From the NCBI RefSeq assembly GCF_900113335.1, contig NZ_FOOX01000007.1, forward strand, positions 62,001 through 126,000: 64,000 bases of DNA, written 5' to 3'. Positions 1 to 7,859 of this stretch are shown piece by piece. The notes beneath the pieces were generated by a model. It was not told the origin of the DNA. It saw nothing but the letters and a program-made list of their open reading frames with translations, and did no database searches. Each line of letters begins with the position of its first letter. Within the stretch, counting starts at the first letter, position 1. A program made the translations under genes and the position numbers. The DNA is from Desulfotruncus arcticus DSM 17038 (GTDB lineage Bacteria; Bacillota; Desulfotomaculia; Desulfotomaculales; Desulfallaceae).

Positions 1-96
1 TGTAAGACCCCGCCCTCTTAGGTCGGGGATTAACAGGCTGTAAGCTCGAAATAAGTGCGATTAGGGTTCAGATGGGGGCAAAACCCCACCTGAGCC
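1..96. other. GC-rich structured intergenic stretch
   Basis: Two short inverted repeats are visible. CCCCG at 8-12 pairs with CGGGG at 24-28, and a 10-nt arm at 68-77 pairs with 84-93 with one mismatch around a loop of A residues. The stretch is richer in G+C than the DNA that follows, as structured RNA genes in AT-richer genomes often are, and the window edge may cut an RNA or a terminator here. I do not recognise a named RNA family, so this is a description only. Confidence 0.25.
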
Positions 97-219
97 AAGT
101 CTTCTTTATTATAAACGGAACGTTGTGTTGAATCCAGTTAGTTTTAAACCTAAGATGCATATTATTGCCGCACCGGGGCATGATTTTATAATATTAAAGA
201 TCTTGGGGGGATAAACAAA

Positions 220-450
220 ATGGATTACAGCGATCCCGATCAGCGTTATAAAAAAGGTATGAATTACAATGAAAAAATAAATTTTTCATATGAATTGGAA
301 CGTGAAATTGTTCAAAATAAGGAAGAATTAGCTGAAATTAAGCACGGTTCAAGTGACTCGGACCGTGTCAAAGACCTGGAGGAAAGGATTATTAAAAGGG
401 AGAAACTGCTCCAGCAGGTGCAAAATGATATTCATGGTATAGATTTATAA
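220..450 (+). CDS. Small acidic coiled-coil protein, unknown function
   Basis: A 76-residue soluble protein with no signal peptide or membrane segment. Residues about 25-70 are rich in Glu, Lys and Leu with heptad-like spacing, so a short coiled coil is likely. The start is supported by a GGGGGGA box just upstream of ATG. It is monocistronic, ending before the strong terminator at 517-541. I do not recognise the family. The RBS, codon use and isolated position between terminator-like structures suggest a real gene. Confidence 0.55.
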   Translation: MDYSDPDQRYKKGMNYNEKINFSYELEREIVQNKEELAEIKHGSSDSDRVKDLEERIIKREKLLQQVQNDIHGIDL

Positions 451-516
451 AGGCTCTGATAGGCTATGAAGGGTTAATAAATAATGGTTAATATAATTTA
501 TATAGATTTTAAACAG

Positions 517-541
517 ACCGGCAAATGTTGCCGGTTTTTTT
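517..541 (+). terminator. Rho-independent terminator
   Basis: A perfect 8-bp stem ACCGGCAA/TTGCCGGT with a 3-nt loop is followed by a run of T residues. It ends the small gene at 220-450. Confidence 0.9.
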
Positions 542-670
542 AACTCTTAAAAGTATAATGGCCATTAGCGGCCAGGGGACATACCTCATCAGGTATCCTG
601 GTAACTTGATGATTCAGCTAATTGGTAGGTAACGCTTGCCATATTGGGTTATAATATGTAAAAATAGATT

Positions 671-1102
671 TTGGGGGTGAATTTTCTGCTAAGTGCTATA
701 AAAAGTGGTAATCATATGTGTTTTGGGTGTAGTGAAAGGAACCCCATTGGCCTGAAACTAAAATTTACCATGGACGGGGACAAATGCCGCACTGAATTTG
801 TGGCTGGGGAAGAGCATCAGGGCTGGAACGGTTATATGCACGGGGGGCTGATTGCAGCATTAATGGATGAAACCATGGCCTGGTGGCTTTGGTTTAAAGA
901 TATATCAATAATGACGGCAGAAATGACCACAAGATATAGTTTGGGTGTCCCGGTGAATATAAAACTAACGGTAGAGTCATGGTGTGAAGAAGAAAAAAGG
1001 GACAGGCTATTTTTCATGGCGGCCAGAATAATTCTCCCCGATGGAAAGGTGCCTGTCACCGCAAAGGCTAAGTTCTTGCGCATAGATCCTGAAAAACTAT
1101 AA
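671..1102 (+). CDS. PaaI-like hotdog thioesterase
   Basis: A single hotdog-fold domain of about 130 residues in the PaaI/YbgC-type acyl-CoA thioesterase superfamily, which hydrolyses small acyl-CoAs in the cytoplasm. Visible hallmarks are an N-terminal CFGCSERNPIGLKL block and the HGGLIAALMDETMAW helix that carries the catalytic acidic residue. The start is uncertain. TTG 671 sits inside the GGGGGTG box, CTG 686 has that box at good spacing, and ATG 716 begins just before the conserved CFGC block. It lies 17 bp before the HD-domain gene and is probably co-transcribed with it. The substrate cannot be told. Confidence 0.8.
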   Translation: MGVNFLLSAIKSGNHMCFGCSERNPIGLKLKFTMDGDKCRTEFVAGEEHQGWNGYMHGGLIAALMDETMAWWLWFKDISIMTAEMTTRYSLGVPVNIKLTVESWCEEEKRDRLFFMAARIILPDGKVPVTAKAKFLRIDPEKL

Positions 1103-1119
1103 ACTTTGGAGGTTTCCAG

Positions 1120-1671
1120 ATGACCAGGGATGAGGCATATCTACTTCTGAAACAGCATATGAAAACTAAAAATTTAATTAAACATTCATTGGCCGTTGAG
1201 GCTTGCATGCGGCGGCTGGCCCGTCATTTCGGAGAAGATGAGGAAAAATGGGGGCTGGCCGGGCTGCTGCACGATATTGATTATGATCGGACCAAGGACG
1301 CCCCGGACCGCCACAGCATTGAGGGGGCGGAATTGCTTGCAGAAATCGGGCTGCCGGAAGATGTGGTTTATGCTGTTAAAGTACACAATGAGGCGCATGG
1401 TTTCCCACGGATATCTTTGATGGACAGGTCTTTGTATTGTATCGACCCCCTAACGGGCTTAATTGTGGCTGCGGCGCTTATCAAGCCTGAGAAAAAATTA
1501 GCGGCTATAGATGTTGAATTTTTGTTTAAAAAGTTTGGGGAAAAATCATTTGCCAGAGGGGCAAACAGGGAGATAATAGCTGCCTGCTCGGAAATTGGTC
1601 TTGGCCTGGAAGAATTCCTTGGGCTCGGATTGGATGCCATGCAAGGGATTGCCGTGGAAATGGGCCTCTAA
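1120..1671 (+). CDS. HDIG-type HD-domain phosphohydrolase
   Basis: A 183-residue protein with one HD metal-dependent phosphohydrolase domain. The motif GLLHDIDYDR near residue 47 supplies the HD metal ligands, preceded by the expected H in the first helix (KHSLAVEACMR), and a later His follows in VKVHNEAHG. This matches the short HDIG family often found beside RNA-processing or nucleotide genes. Its substrate is unknown, though nucleotides or phosphoesters are expected for the family. GGAGG sits eight bases before ATG. Probably co-transcribed with the thioesterase upstream. Confidence 0.82.
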   Translation: MTRDEAYLLLKQHMKTKNLIKHSLAVEACMRRLARHFGEDEEKWGLAGLLHDIDYDRTKDAPDRHSIEGAELLAEIGLPEDVVYAVKVHNEAHGFPRISLMDRSLYCIDPLTGLIVAAALIKPEKKLAAIDVEFLFKKFGEKSFARGANREIIAACSEIGLGLEEFLGLGLDAMQGIAVEMGL

Positions 1672-1675
1672 ACCA

Positions 1676-1703
1676 TTGACAAAAGCACAGCTAATGTTAT
1701 AAT
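1676..1703 (+). promoter_or_regulatory. Sigma-A type promoter before smpB
   Basis: TTGACA at 1676-1681 and TATAAT at 1698-1703, both perfect consensus with a 16-bp spacer. Transcription would begin near 1710, upstream of the hairpin at 1731-1763 and of smpB. Confidence 0.75.
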
Positions 1704-1730
1704 TACATAGCAAGCAGATTAAGCTAGCAA

Positions 1731-1767
1731 AAAGCCCTCGCCTTAAACAGGTGGCAGGGCTTTGATT
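1731..1767 (+). terminator. Hairpin in smpB leader (terminator or attenuator)
   Basis: AAAGCCCT at 1731-1738 pairs with AGGGCTTT at 1756-1763, with an inner GCC/GGC extension. The T tract after it is weak and broken. It may end the upstream HD gene. Because a consensus promoter lies just before it, it also sits in the smpB 5' leader. Confidence 0.6.
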
Positions 1768-1799
1768 GTCATTTATCTAATTCGGGAGTTGTTTTGATA

Positions 1800-2255
1800 A
1801 TGCCGGCCAGGACTATTGCCAACCGCAAGGCCCGCCATGAATATCATATAGAAGAAACTTACGAGGCGGGTATTGCCTTGAAGGGCACGGAGATAAAATC
1901 CATCCGGGCCGGCAAGGCCAACCTGCAGGACAGCTTTGCGCGAGTTGAAAACGGTGAATTGGTGCTATATAATATGCATATCAGCCCGTATGAACAAGGT
2001 AACCGGTTCAATCACGAGCCCAAGCGTCCACGTAAGCTGCTGATGCACAAGCGCGAGATTATGCGGTTATTTGGACAGACCAGGGAAAAAGGTCTTTCGC
2101 TGATTCCTTTGAAGGCTTACTTTAAGGAAAACGGCAAGGTAAAAATTGAGCTTGCCCTGGCCCGGGGCAAAAAGAAATACGATAAACGTGAAGATATCGC
2201 TGCCCGTGACGCCAAGCGGGAAATGGACCGGGCCTTGAAGAATAAGAATATGTAA
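1800..2255 (+). CDS. smpB: SsrA-binding protein SmpB
   Basis: A tmRNA-binding protein of 151 residues that delivers tmRNA to stalled ribosomes for trans-translation. The family blocks are clear: NRKARHEY and an [15 protein letters not shown] strand near the N-terminus, then QDSFARV, and a basic tail ([13 protein letters not shown]) that enters the ribosomal A site and mRNA channel. GGGAG at 1784-1788 is 11 bases from ATG 1800 and 5 from an in-frame TTG at 1794, so either start is possible. Its partner RNA gene ssrA begins 27 bp downstream, the classic smpB-ssrA arrangement. Confidence 0.97.
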   Translation: MPARTIANRKARHEYHIEETYEAGIALKGTEIKSIRAGKANLQDSFARVENGELVLYNMHISPYEQGNRFNHEPKRPRKLLMHKREIMRLFGQTREKGLSLIPLKAYFKENGKVKIELALARGKKKYDKREDIAARDAKREMDRALKNKNM

Positions 2256-2282
2256 ATGTATATTAAGTAAAAATATAATTAT

Positions 2283-2642
2283 GGGGGCGAAATGGTTTCG
2301 ACGGGGGAAGTTAGTGGCAGGATAAGCGAGCCGGGGTCCCATCAGCCCGTTAAACGATGGACAGTTAATTATAACTGCCAACGATAATAATTACGCTCTA
2401 GCTGCTTAATTACAGCTAGCATCCCGCCCGGGCTTGCCTGTGGCCCGGAACCGGGGTGTCAAATTAGCAGGCTTGCTCTTTAGCCAATTCTCGGAGGCTA
2501 ACGGAGGACACTCATCGAGATAGCGACAGCGGAGCCTGGTTGTGGGCGCCAACGGAGCGAAATCTAAAACACAGCCTACGCTCGTAGAAGGTCTTGTGGC
2601 TCTTCTTTCGGACGGTGGGTTCAACTCCCCCCGCCTCCACCA
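2283..2642 (+). ncRNA. ssrA: Transfer-messenger RNA (tmRNA)
   Basis: The 5' end GGGGGCG pairs with CGCCTCC of the 3' acceptor strand, followed by discriminator A and encoded CCA (2640-2642). The tRNA-like T arm contains GGGTTCAACTCCC. The tag reading frame at 2377-2409 encodes ANDNNYALAA followed by TAA, a canonical degradation tag. The total of 360 nt is normal. The 3' end is the attachment site of an integrative island, and the antisense recombinase gene overlaps the last 22 bases. Confidence 0.97.
2599..2630. repeat. attL, left direct repeat inside the ssrA 3' end
   Basis: These 32 bp, covering the T-arm region of tmRNA, recur exactly at 12654-12685. Beyond the perfect block the next 12 bases (2631-2642) still match 8 of 12 at the right copy. 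This is the signature of site-specific integration into the 3' end of an RNA gene. The recombinase gene starts its 3' end here, as integrase genes typically abut an att site. Confidence 0.9.
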
Positions 2643-4159
2643 GTTGTTACCACAGACACCTTGAAGAATACATCAATGGTGTCTGGTTTAATTATAATGC
2701 GGTCTACTAGTTTCTCGATGGCCTGTTTAACGTTGTTTGGGTTGTCTAAATCCTCCAGGCAGCGGCGATAATAATTCAGGTGGTCAGTAATTGTTTCTAA
2801 CGAAATTAAATCTTTTTGCTGCTTAACAAGCCATTCCTGGTATCTATACTCCAGGGTGGCTTTTTGTGTTTCCAGGTTTTTTAGTTGATCAGTTAAAACC
2901 TTCAGAGAGGCACCGCCAATTGTAATTGCCTCCACAACATTGGCAATCTGCTTGTCCACCCGGGCTATATCCTGTAGCAGATAGTCTCCTTCACCGGATG
3001 ATTCCAGCTTTTCACTTTGATAAACAGCATATAAATCCTGGGCCAGTTTGGGTATGGCTTGATTATTGAGTACATCGGATTTTAATTTATTCAGCACATA
3101 TTCTTCGGCTTTATCCTTGTTAATCTTTTCGTTCCGGCACTCTTTGGTACGTTTGGCGTAATTGCACTCATAATAATATAGCTTACGGCGCTCCTGCGAT
3201 ACTCTGGTTTTGTAGCTGGACGAGGTACCGATCATGCGCTTGCCGCACCCACCGCACCAGATAACCCCGGAAAGCAGGTACACTACGTTGGCCCTGTATC
3301 TGCCTGCAGCATATTGCCTTTTGTTATGAACCATCTTTTTTTGCACCTTCCAGAATAGTTCATCAGGTACAATGGCTGGAATTGCCCCCGGTATTTCGAT
3401 TACATCTTCCATTCCTTTGGACTAGTGGTTATTGCGCCTGCCTGTAGCGTTTTTGCTTGTTGAACGGTTAAAGACATAAATGCCGGCATATTTTTTATTC
3501 TTCAGGATTTCATGCAGGCTGTTTTTGCCAAAGGGCTTGCCGGCCTTAGTTTTATAATTTGTTTCGTTCAGGGTCGTAATAATGTTGCCGTAACCGTGGC
3601 CGGCTGCATACATATTGAAAATGATCCGGACCGCCCGGGCCTCTGTTTCATTGATAATGTATTTCTTATCCGGGCCAACGTTATAGCCAAGCGGCGGGGT
3701 GCCGCCGCAGTGCTTGGCCTGCAGGGCAGTTTCGCGCATACCCTTCATTACCTCTCTGGCCAAGTTTTTGGAATAGTACTCAGCGATCCCTTCGATCAGA
3801 GATTCAAGCAGCACAGCCTCTGGACTGTCATCGAGGCGCTCTGTCACCGATTCCAGCCTTACCCCGGCTTGTCGCAGCTCCCGCCGGTAAAAAGCGCTGT
3901 CGTAACGGTTGCGGGCAAAGCGGTCCAGTTTATGCACCAGCACTAAATCAGCTTTAACTTTAAAGTTTTTTATTTCATCGATCATGCGAAGAAACCCTGG
4001 CCGGTTATCGGTCAGGGCGGAGCGGGCCTCATCGGTATAAGTTTGGATAATTGTATAGCCCCGTTTGTCGGCATAATCAGTGCATGCCCTAATCTGGGCT
4101 GTGAGTGATTCTTCTCGCTGGTTGTCAGATGAAAAACGAGCATAGATGACGGCCTTCAT
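2621..4159 (-). pseudogene. Large serine recombinase, interrupted by one amber codon
   Basis: A site-specific recombinase of the large serine family that would excise and integrate the island. Codons 1-245 hold the resolvase domain (YARFSSDNQ with the nucleophile Ser near residue 10, then LVHKLDRFARN) and the start of the recombinase domain (GGTPPLGYN, KNKKYAGIYVFNR). An in-frame TAG at 3422-3424 interrupts it. The same frame then resumes through IPGAIPAIVPDELFWKVQ, a zinc ribbon (CGGCGKRM and later Cys) and a coiled coil. No frameshift is involved. The stop codon (2621-2623) lies in the tmRNA T-loop sequence and the last Gly residues are encoded by the tmRNA 3' end. Full length is about 512 codons, normal for the family. 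It is either a recent nonsense mutation or amber read-through. Confidence 0.88.
2653..2693 (+). terminator. Possible island-supplied terminator for ssrA
   Basis: CAGACACC at 2653-2660 pairs with GGTGTCTG at 2678-2685, followed by GTTTAATTATAAT. It lies 10 bases after the tmRNA CCA end, inside the recombinase coding region (antisense). Insertion separated ssrA from its presumed original terminator near 12747, so this may be the replacement. The T tract is weak. Confidence 0.45.
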
Positions 4160-4212
4160 AGTGCCTCCTACTTAATTAAAGTAAAATATTAACAAATATT
4201 AAGATATTAGGT

Positions 4213-4635
4213 CTATGCTTTGCCTAACATCTTTTGCAGCATGCCCCATTGCACTTCCATCATATTCCTCACTTGCTCCGGTTTAATACCGTAGCTGATA
4301 GCATCTTCAATAACCTGGTTCCACTCCTGGTTATGCCCTTCCTTGAGGTAAATAAATTCCCGGTAGGCATTAACCGGCGGCGGGTCTTTCAATACCTTAA
4401 TCACAACTCCCTGGATTTGGTCCTCTGCCTTTAGCTCAATATCATCATAATTGGGGTTAGCCGCCCGCAAAATAGTCCGGTCATTTTCCTTAATGAAATA
4501 TTTAAGCGTGGTTTCGTTATGATTGACCAGCGCTGTAACAATCTGGCCGGACTGTGCATTTCTTTCTGGTCCGAGGCCTCCGCTCGTGTACTTCGCTCCA
4601 CTGCGCCTCCAGTCACTACGCTTGGCCATCGGCAT
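4213..4635 (-). pseudogene. LexA/S24-type repressor, C-terminal fragment
   Basis: Residues from about 27 onward (AQSGQIVTALVNHNETTLKY, then RAANPNYDDIELK and IQGVVIKVLKD) match the C-terminal half of LexA/UmuD-like S24 autoproteases, including the catalytic Lys region (ETTLKYF). The helix-turn-helix and the segment carrying the catalytic Ser are absent. They are replaced by a short basic stretch encoded by repeat-like DNA at 4575-4640. It probably derives from the island's own repressor, so loss of control over the recombinase is expected. An alternative is a co-opted stand-alone domain, which I think less likely. Confidence 0.65.
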
Positions 4636-4656
4636 CTCTGGGGTCTAACTTCCAGG

Positions 4657-4830
4657 TCAGCCGCAAGCCCCGCTTTGTTCCCTTCGGCTTCGTTTCACTA
4701 CGTACACCAGATCCGGCTTATCGGGGTCATCCTTTAGGGGGCGTGGCCGCACCCTGCCGGGAATTCCTTTGTAGCAACTTCTGGGGTCGTAAATTCCCGG
4801 CAGCGTGCTCACCGGACTTTGAGGGTCCAT
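4657..4830 (-). CDS. Small ORF of unknown function
   Basis: 57 codons starting at ATG 4830 with a GGGGAG ribosome binding site upstream. The product is basic and Pro/Arg-rich (GIPGRVRPRPLKDDPDKPD, then VVKRSRREQSGACG). The DNA contains a 12-bp inverted repeat, CTGCCGGGAATT at 4754-4765 and its complement at 4792-4803. It lies directly upstream of the repressor fragment. It could be a real small gene or part of a repeat element inserted into the repressor locus. No family recognised. Confidence 0.3.
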   Translation of the reverse strand: MDPQSPVSTLPGIYDPRSCYKGIPGRVRPRPLKDDPDKPDLVYVVKRSRREQSGACG

Positions 4831-5237
4831 GATATAAACTCCCCACTGTGTTAGTTATTATTTGAGTTTTATCATGTATATCAATACCGGTATGCATTAA
4901 ACCAGTAGACCGCTGCTGCGGTCTGGCATGTGGGGCGCGGTTGCGCCCTCAATGGAACTGAGACAATTATGTCAGCGAACTGGTCATGTCACACCACAGC
5001 TGATGCAGAAGCGTTGATCGCCAGGCATTTAATTAAACTTATCCTCCCTATCAGCAGACGGGCATAATGTACGGTTCTGACTTACAATTTATTGCTAATT
5101 AACATGGTATAAGTTAGAATACAGAAAATAATACTGATATAAAAGTAATTGTCTTTAAGGATTGAATATAAACCTAACGTAAGTTTTTAGGCATTGATAA
5201 ACTTTTCTTTTTAGGAAATATTATAAGGTGGTTTGTT
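4831..5237. other. Intergenic region, no gene seen
   Basis: AT-rich DNA between the divergent small ORF and the first AlbA-type gene. It contains a short GGGGCGCGGTTGCGCCC hairpin near 4932 and probably the promoters of both flanking genes, but I cannot fix a convincing -35/-10 pair. Confidence 0.4.
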
Positions 5238-6953
5238 ATGCTAACCGACGAATTGCTGGAATTAATTGAAGAGTTAAAGCTGGGTAGAGTAGAAACCCAA
5301 AAAATAGAGTGTAAAGAAGCACGCAGAAATATCCCGCGTAGCCTTTCGGAAACATTATCAGCATTTAGTAATACCCACGGCGGTGGAATTATTTTATTGG
5401 GAGTGGGGGATGCACCTACCTTTCCTATTTTAGGGGTTGAAAATATTGAGAGTTTACAAACTGCTGTAGCAAATATGTGCGCCCAGGAACTCGACCCTCC
5501 AGTACGTCCCCAATTTTCTCTGCACAATATATCAGGGAGATCCTTACTGATAATAGAGGTACCTGAAGCAGGTACCTCGGAAAAACCTATTCATATCAGA
5601 GCTCGCGGTATATATCATGGTTCTTTTATACGTCAAGCTGATGGTGACCACCAACTTACTGAATATGAAGTGTTAAAATTGCTGGAAAACAGAGGGCAGC
5701 CAAGACATGACATGGAAGTGGTTGATGTAGATTATGATGCGGTTTTAGACAGTAAAGTTTTAGAATCTTTTGTTAATAGGGTAAGAGAACGCTCGCATGG
5801 CCCTATTGCTGATGCAGATAATTTTACCATCTTACGATCTACTCATGTTTTAGCTGAAAGAGAAGGTAAATTGGTACCTACTGTATCCGGACTATTAATG
5901 TTTGGTAAAGTGCCCCAATTTTTTTTCCCAAACTTACGTGTCGTGTTCCTGGTTTATCCTAATAGTGATCCTAACCAGCCTGGTCCCAACGGAGAACGTT
6001 ATTTGGTTAATGAACCGGTGGAAGGTAATATTCCGGCTATGTTACACAGAATAATTATATTATTAGGAAGACACTTGCAGAAGAGAACTGTGATTACTGG
6101 TTCTATCGAACGCGAAGAATCCTGGGAATACCCCCGGGAAGCATTACGGGAAGCATTGGCAAATGCACTTTTGCACAGGGATTATTCACCACAAGCCAGG
6201 GGAAGTCAGATTCAGGTTGCCTTATATCCTGACCGGTTAACTATTTCAAATCCGGGTGGTCTTTTTGGAACAGTTACCCTGGATAATATTGACCAACCTG
6301 ATGTTCAACAGGCAAGGAATTCGGCTTTAATGCGTATTGCAGAGGATTTAGGAATCGTTGAAAACCGTGGCGGAGGTGTCGGTGCAATAATTTCAGCTAT
6401 GCGTAAGTATAATTTATCCCTACCATTATTTAAGAACACTTTGAGCCGGTTTGGCTTAACATTTAAGAATCATAATTTGCTTGGGCATGATACCCTTATG
6501 TGGCTTGAAACTACTAATATAGGTCATTTAAATAGTAACCAAAGGCTAGCCCTGGTATATGCAAGAAATGAGGGGCGTATAACAAACAGGGAGTATCAAC
6601 GGCTATGCGGTGTTGATACAATAATTGCCACACGCGAGCTAGGGGAAATGGTTCACGCTGGAGCGCTGAGTATGACGGGAACGCGCCGGTGGGCTTTTTA
6701 TGAGCTTTCTCCAAAGTTATCAGGGCTCGAGGAAGATATGAAGTTTAAGAATCTTCCTGCTGATTCGAAGTTGATTTGGAAATATATAAAAGATAACCAA
6801 CCGGTAGCACGGAAAGACATTATAAAAGGTCTCAAAAATACATTCTCTCCTAACCAAATTGATTACAGGCTAGAAAAAATGGTAGAGGCGAAGCTTATAG
6901 TTCCGACAAACACTCGGGAAAAGGCTAGTAACAGAAAATATATAATAATATAA
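5238..6953 (+). CDS. AlbA_2/Schlafen N-domain regulator with HATPase_c_4 domain
   Basis: A 571-residue protein of the COG2865 type (often labelled divergent AAA-4 or RecG-like). Residues about 10-150 form an AlbA_2/Schlafen-type nucleic-acid-binding domain (KIECKEARRNIP, FSNTHGGGIILLGVGD). Residues about 290-400 form a GHKL-like ATP-binding domain (REALREALANALLHRDY, then ENRGGGVGAI). The C-terminus has winged-helix character (RITNREYQRLCGVDTIIATR). Members are thought to be DNA-binding regulators, and several sit in mobile or defence islands. AAGGTGG precedes ATG at good spacing. A 67-bp scrap of its N-terminal coding DNA recurs at 23348-23414. The exact role is unknown. Confidence 0.8.
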   Translation: MLTDELLELIEELKLGRVETQKIECKEARRNIPRSLSETLSAFSNTHGGGIILLGVGDAPTFPILGVENIESLQTAVANMCAQELDPPVRPQFSLHNISGRSLLIIEVPEAGTSEKPIHIRARGIYHGSFIRQADGDHQLTEYEVLKLLENRGQPRHDMEVVDVDYDAVLDSKVLESFVNRVRERSHGPIADADNFTILRSTHVLAEREGKLVPTVSGLLMFGKVPQFFFPNLRVVFLVYPNSDPNQPGPNGERYLVNEPVEGNIPAMLHRIIILLGRHLQKRTVITGSIEREESWEYPREALREALANALLHRDYSPQARGSQIQVALYPDRLTISNPGGLFGTVTLDNIDQPDVQQARNSALMRIAEDLGIVENRGGGVGAIISAMRKYNLSLPLFKNTLSRFGLTFKNHNLLGHDTLMWLETTNIGHLNSNQRLALVYARNEGRITNREYQRLCGVDTIIATRELGEMVHAGALSMTGTRRWAFYELSPKLSGLEEDMKFKNLPADSKLIWKYIKDNQPVARKDIIKGLKNTFSPNQIDYRLEKMVEAKLIVPTNTREKASNRKYIII

Positions 6954-6973
6954 TAAATTATTTGAGCTTAATG

Positions 6974-7015
6974 AACTTCGGAAAGACTTCGGAATTTATT
7001 TTCCGAAGTTTATAT
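6974..7015 (+). terminator. Inverted repeat after the AlbA-type gene
   Basis: AACTTCGGAAA at 6974-6984 pairs perfectly with TTTCCGAAGTT at 7000-7010, followed by a T/A-rich tail. It lies 20 bp after the stop codon and is a plausible terminator. Confidence 0.6.
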
Positions 7016-7036
7016 AAAATACTTCCTTTCAAAATA

Positions 7037-7112
7037 GGCCCTTGAAGGTGGGGCGGAGTTGCCGCCCCGAGGCAAGGGCCGCGACTGCGGCCCTACGCGC
7101 GCTACCGCGCGC
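7037..7112. repeat. Cluster of nested and tandem perfect hairpins
   Basis: Three hairpins in 63 bp: GGGGCGG/CCGCCCC (7050-7068), AGGGCCGC/GCGGCCCT (7075-7094) and GCGCGC/GCGCGC (7097-7112). In addition GGCCCTTG at 7037-7044 can pair with CAAGGGCC at 7073-7080, enclosing the first hairpin and competing with the second. The GC content is far above the surrounding DNA. It is unlike an ordinary terminator and may be a mobile palindromic repeat. Confidence 0.7.
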
Positions 7113-7859
7113 CCTTCCGCCAGGCTGCGAAAGCTTATTGAACATACTGACGACTACCACAAAACAATAGGGAACTGGTTGTTTAAGGGCGTGGATCGCT
7201 ATAAAATATTGATAAATGAGGATTTGGGTTGTCTGTGGTTACAGTTGGGTACGGCCCGCCTCCGCCAAAATATGGAAAATATAAAAGTATCTGTATAACA
7301 CTTGAAAGAAAAAAACAGTTTAAAGTGTGCTTACGTTAATACTGCCCTTGGTGGCAGTTATTTATTTTGTGGGTGGATTTCCTTCGTTATTACTATAGAT
7401 TGCCATTTTTACGTAAGGGGCATGGAAATTGCCTGTCAGTTATTTTCCCCCAGGGGAACAACCTCACCATCTCCATCGGATTTCTCCAGAAGGTGGCTAT
7501 GCCCCACACCACATCTTCCCCTCTTATTGGCCTCGCCCTCTTTCGTCTAATGACCTACTGCCTGCACTGTGTCCGGATCTCATGTAATCCTGTTTGATAC
7601 AGTTTGCCTTGAAAAATGTTGGTTAGTATATGTAACAGTTATCTTAGGGGTTATATTCCTGGTAATAACTACAGCACTGAAAGATATTGGAGGAATAAAT
7701 GTCTAGTGTGTGGAACAAGTAAAATAATTTAATACCGTATCAATTTCTGTCATAAAAATACGTTCAAAGGCTGCGTGTATTAATTAGTAATTTTAAAATG
7801 TTTAAAGAATGCCCAATAAGTATATGACAAACGGATTCTAAATAAAGAGATGATGCTTT
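7113..7859. other. Long intergenic stretch, probably decayed coding DNA
   Basis: A reading frame to 7298 encodes about 58 plausible residues after the hairpin cluster (KLIEHTDDYHKTIGNWLFKG and onward) but has no convincing start and no recognised family. 7300-7620 contains short open stretches without ribosome binding sites. 7620-7859 is AT-rich and ends with the leader of the second AlbA-type gene. I see no confident gene. Confidence 0.35.

Noticed and set aside
7302..7597. Overlapping plus-strand ORFs after the hairpin cluster
   Set aside because: No ribosome binding sites, two competing frames and low-complexity residues; judged decayed or non-coding.
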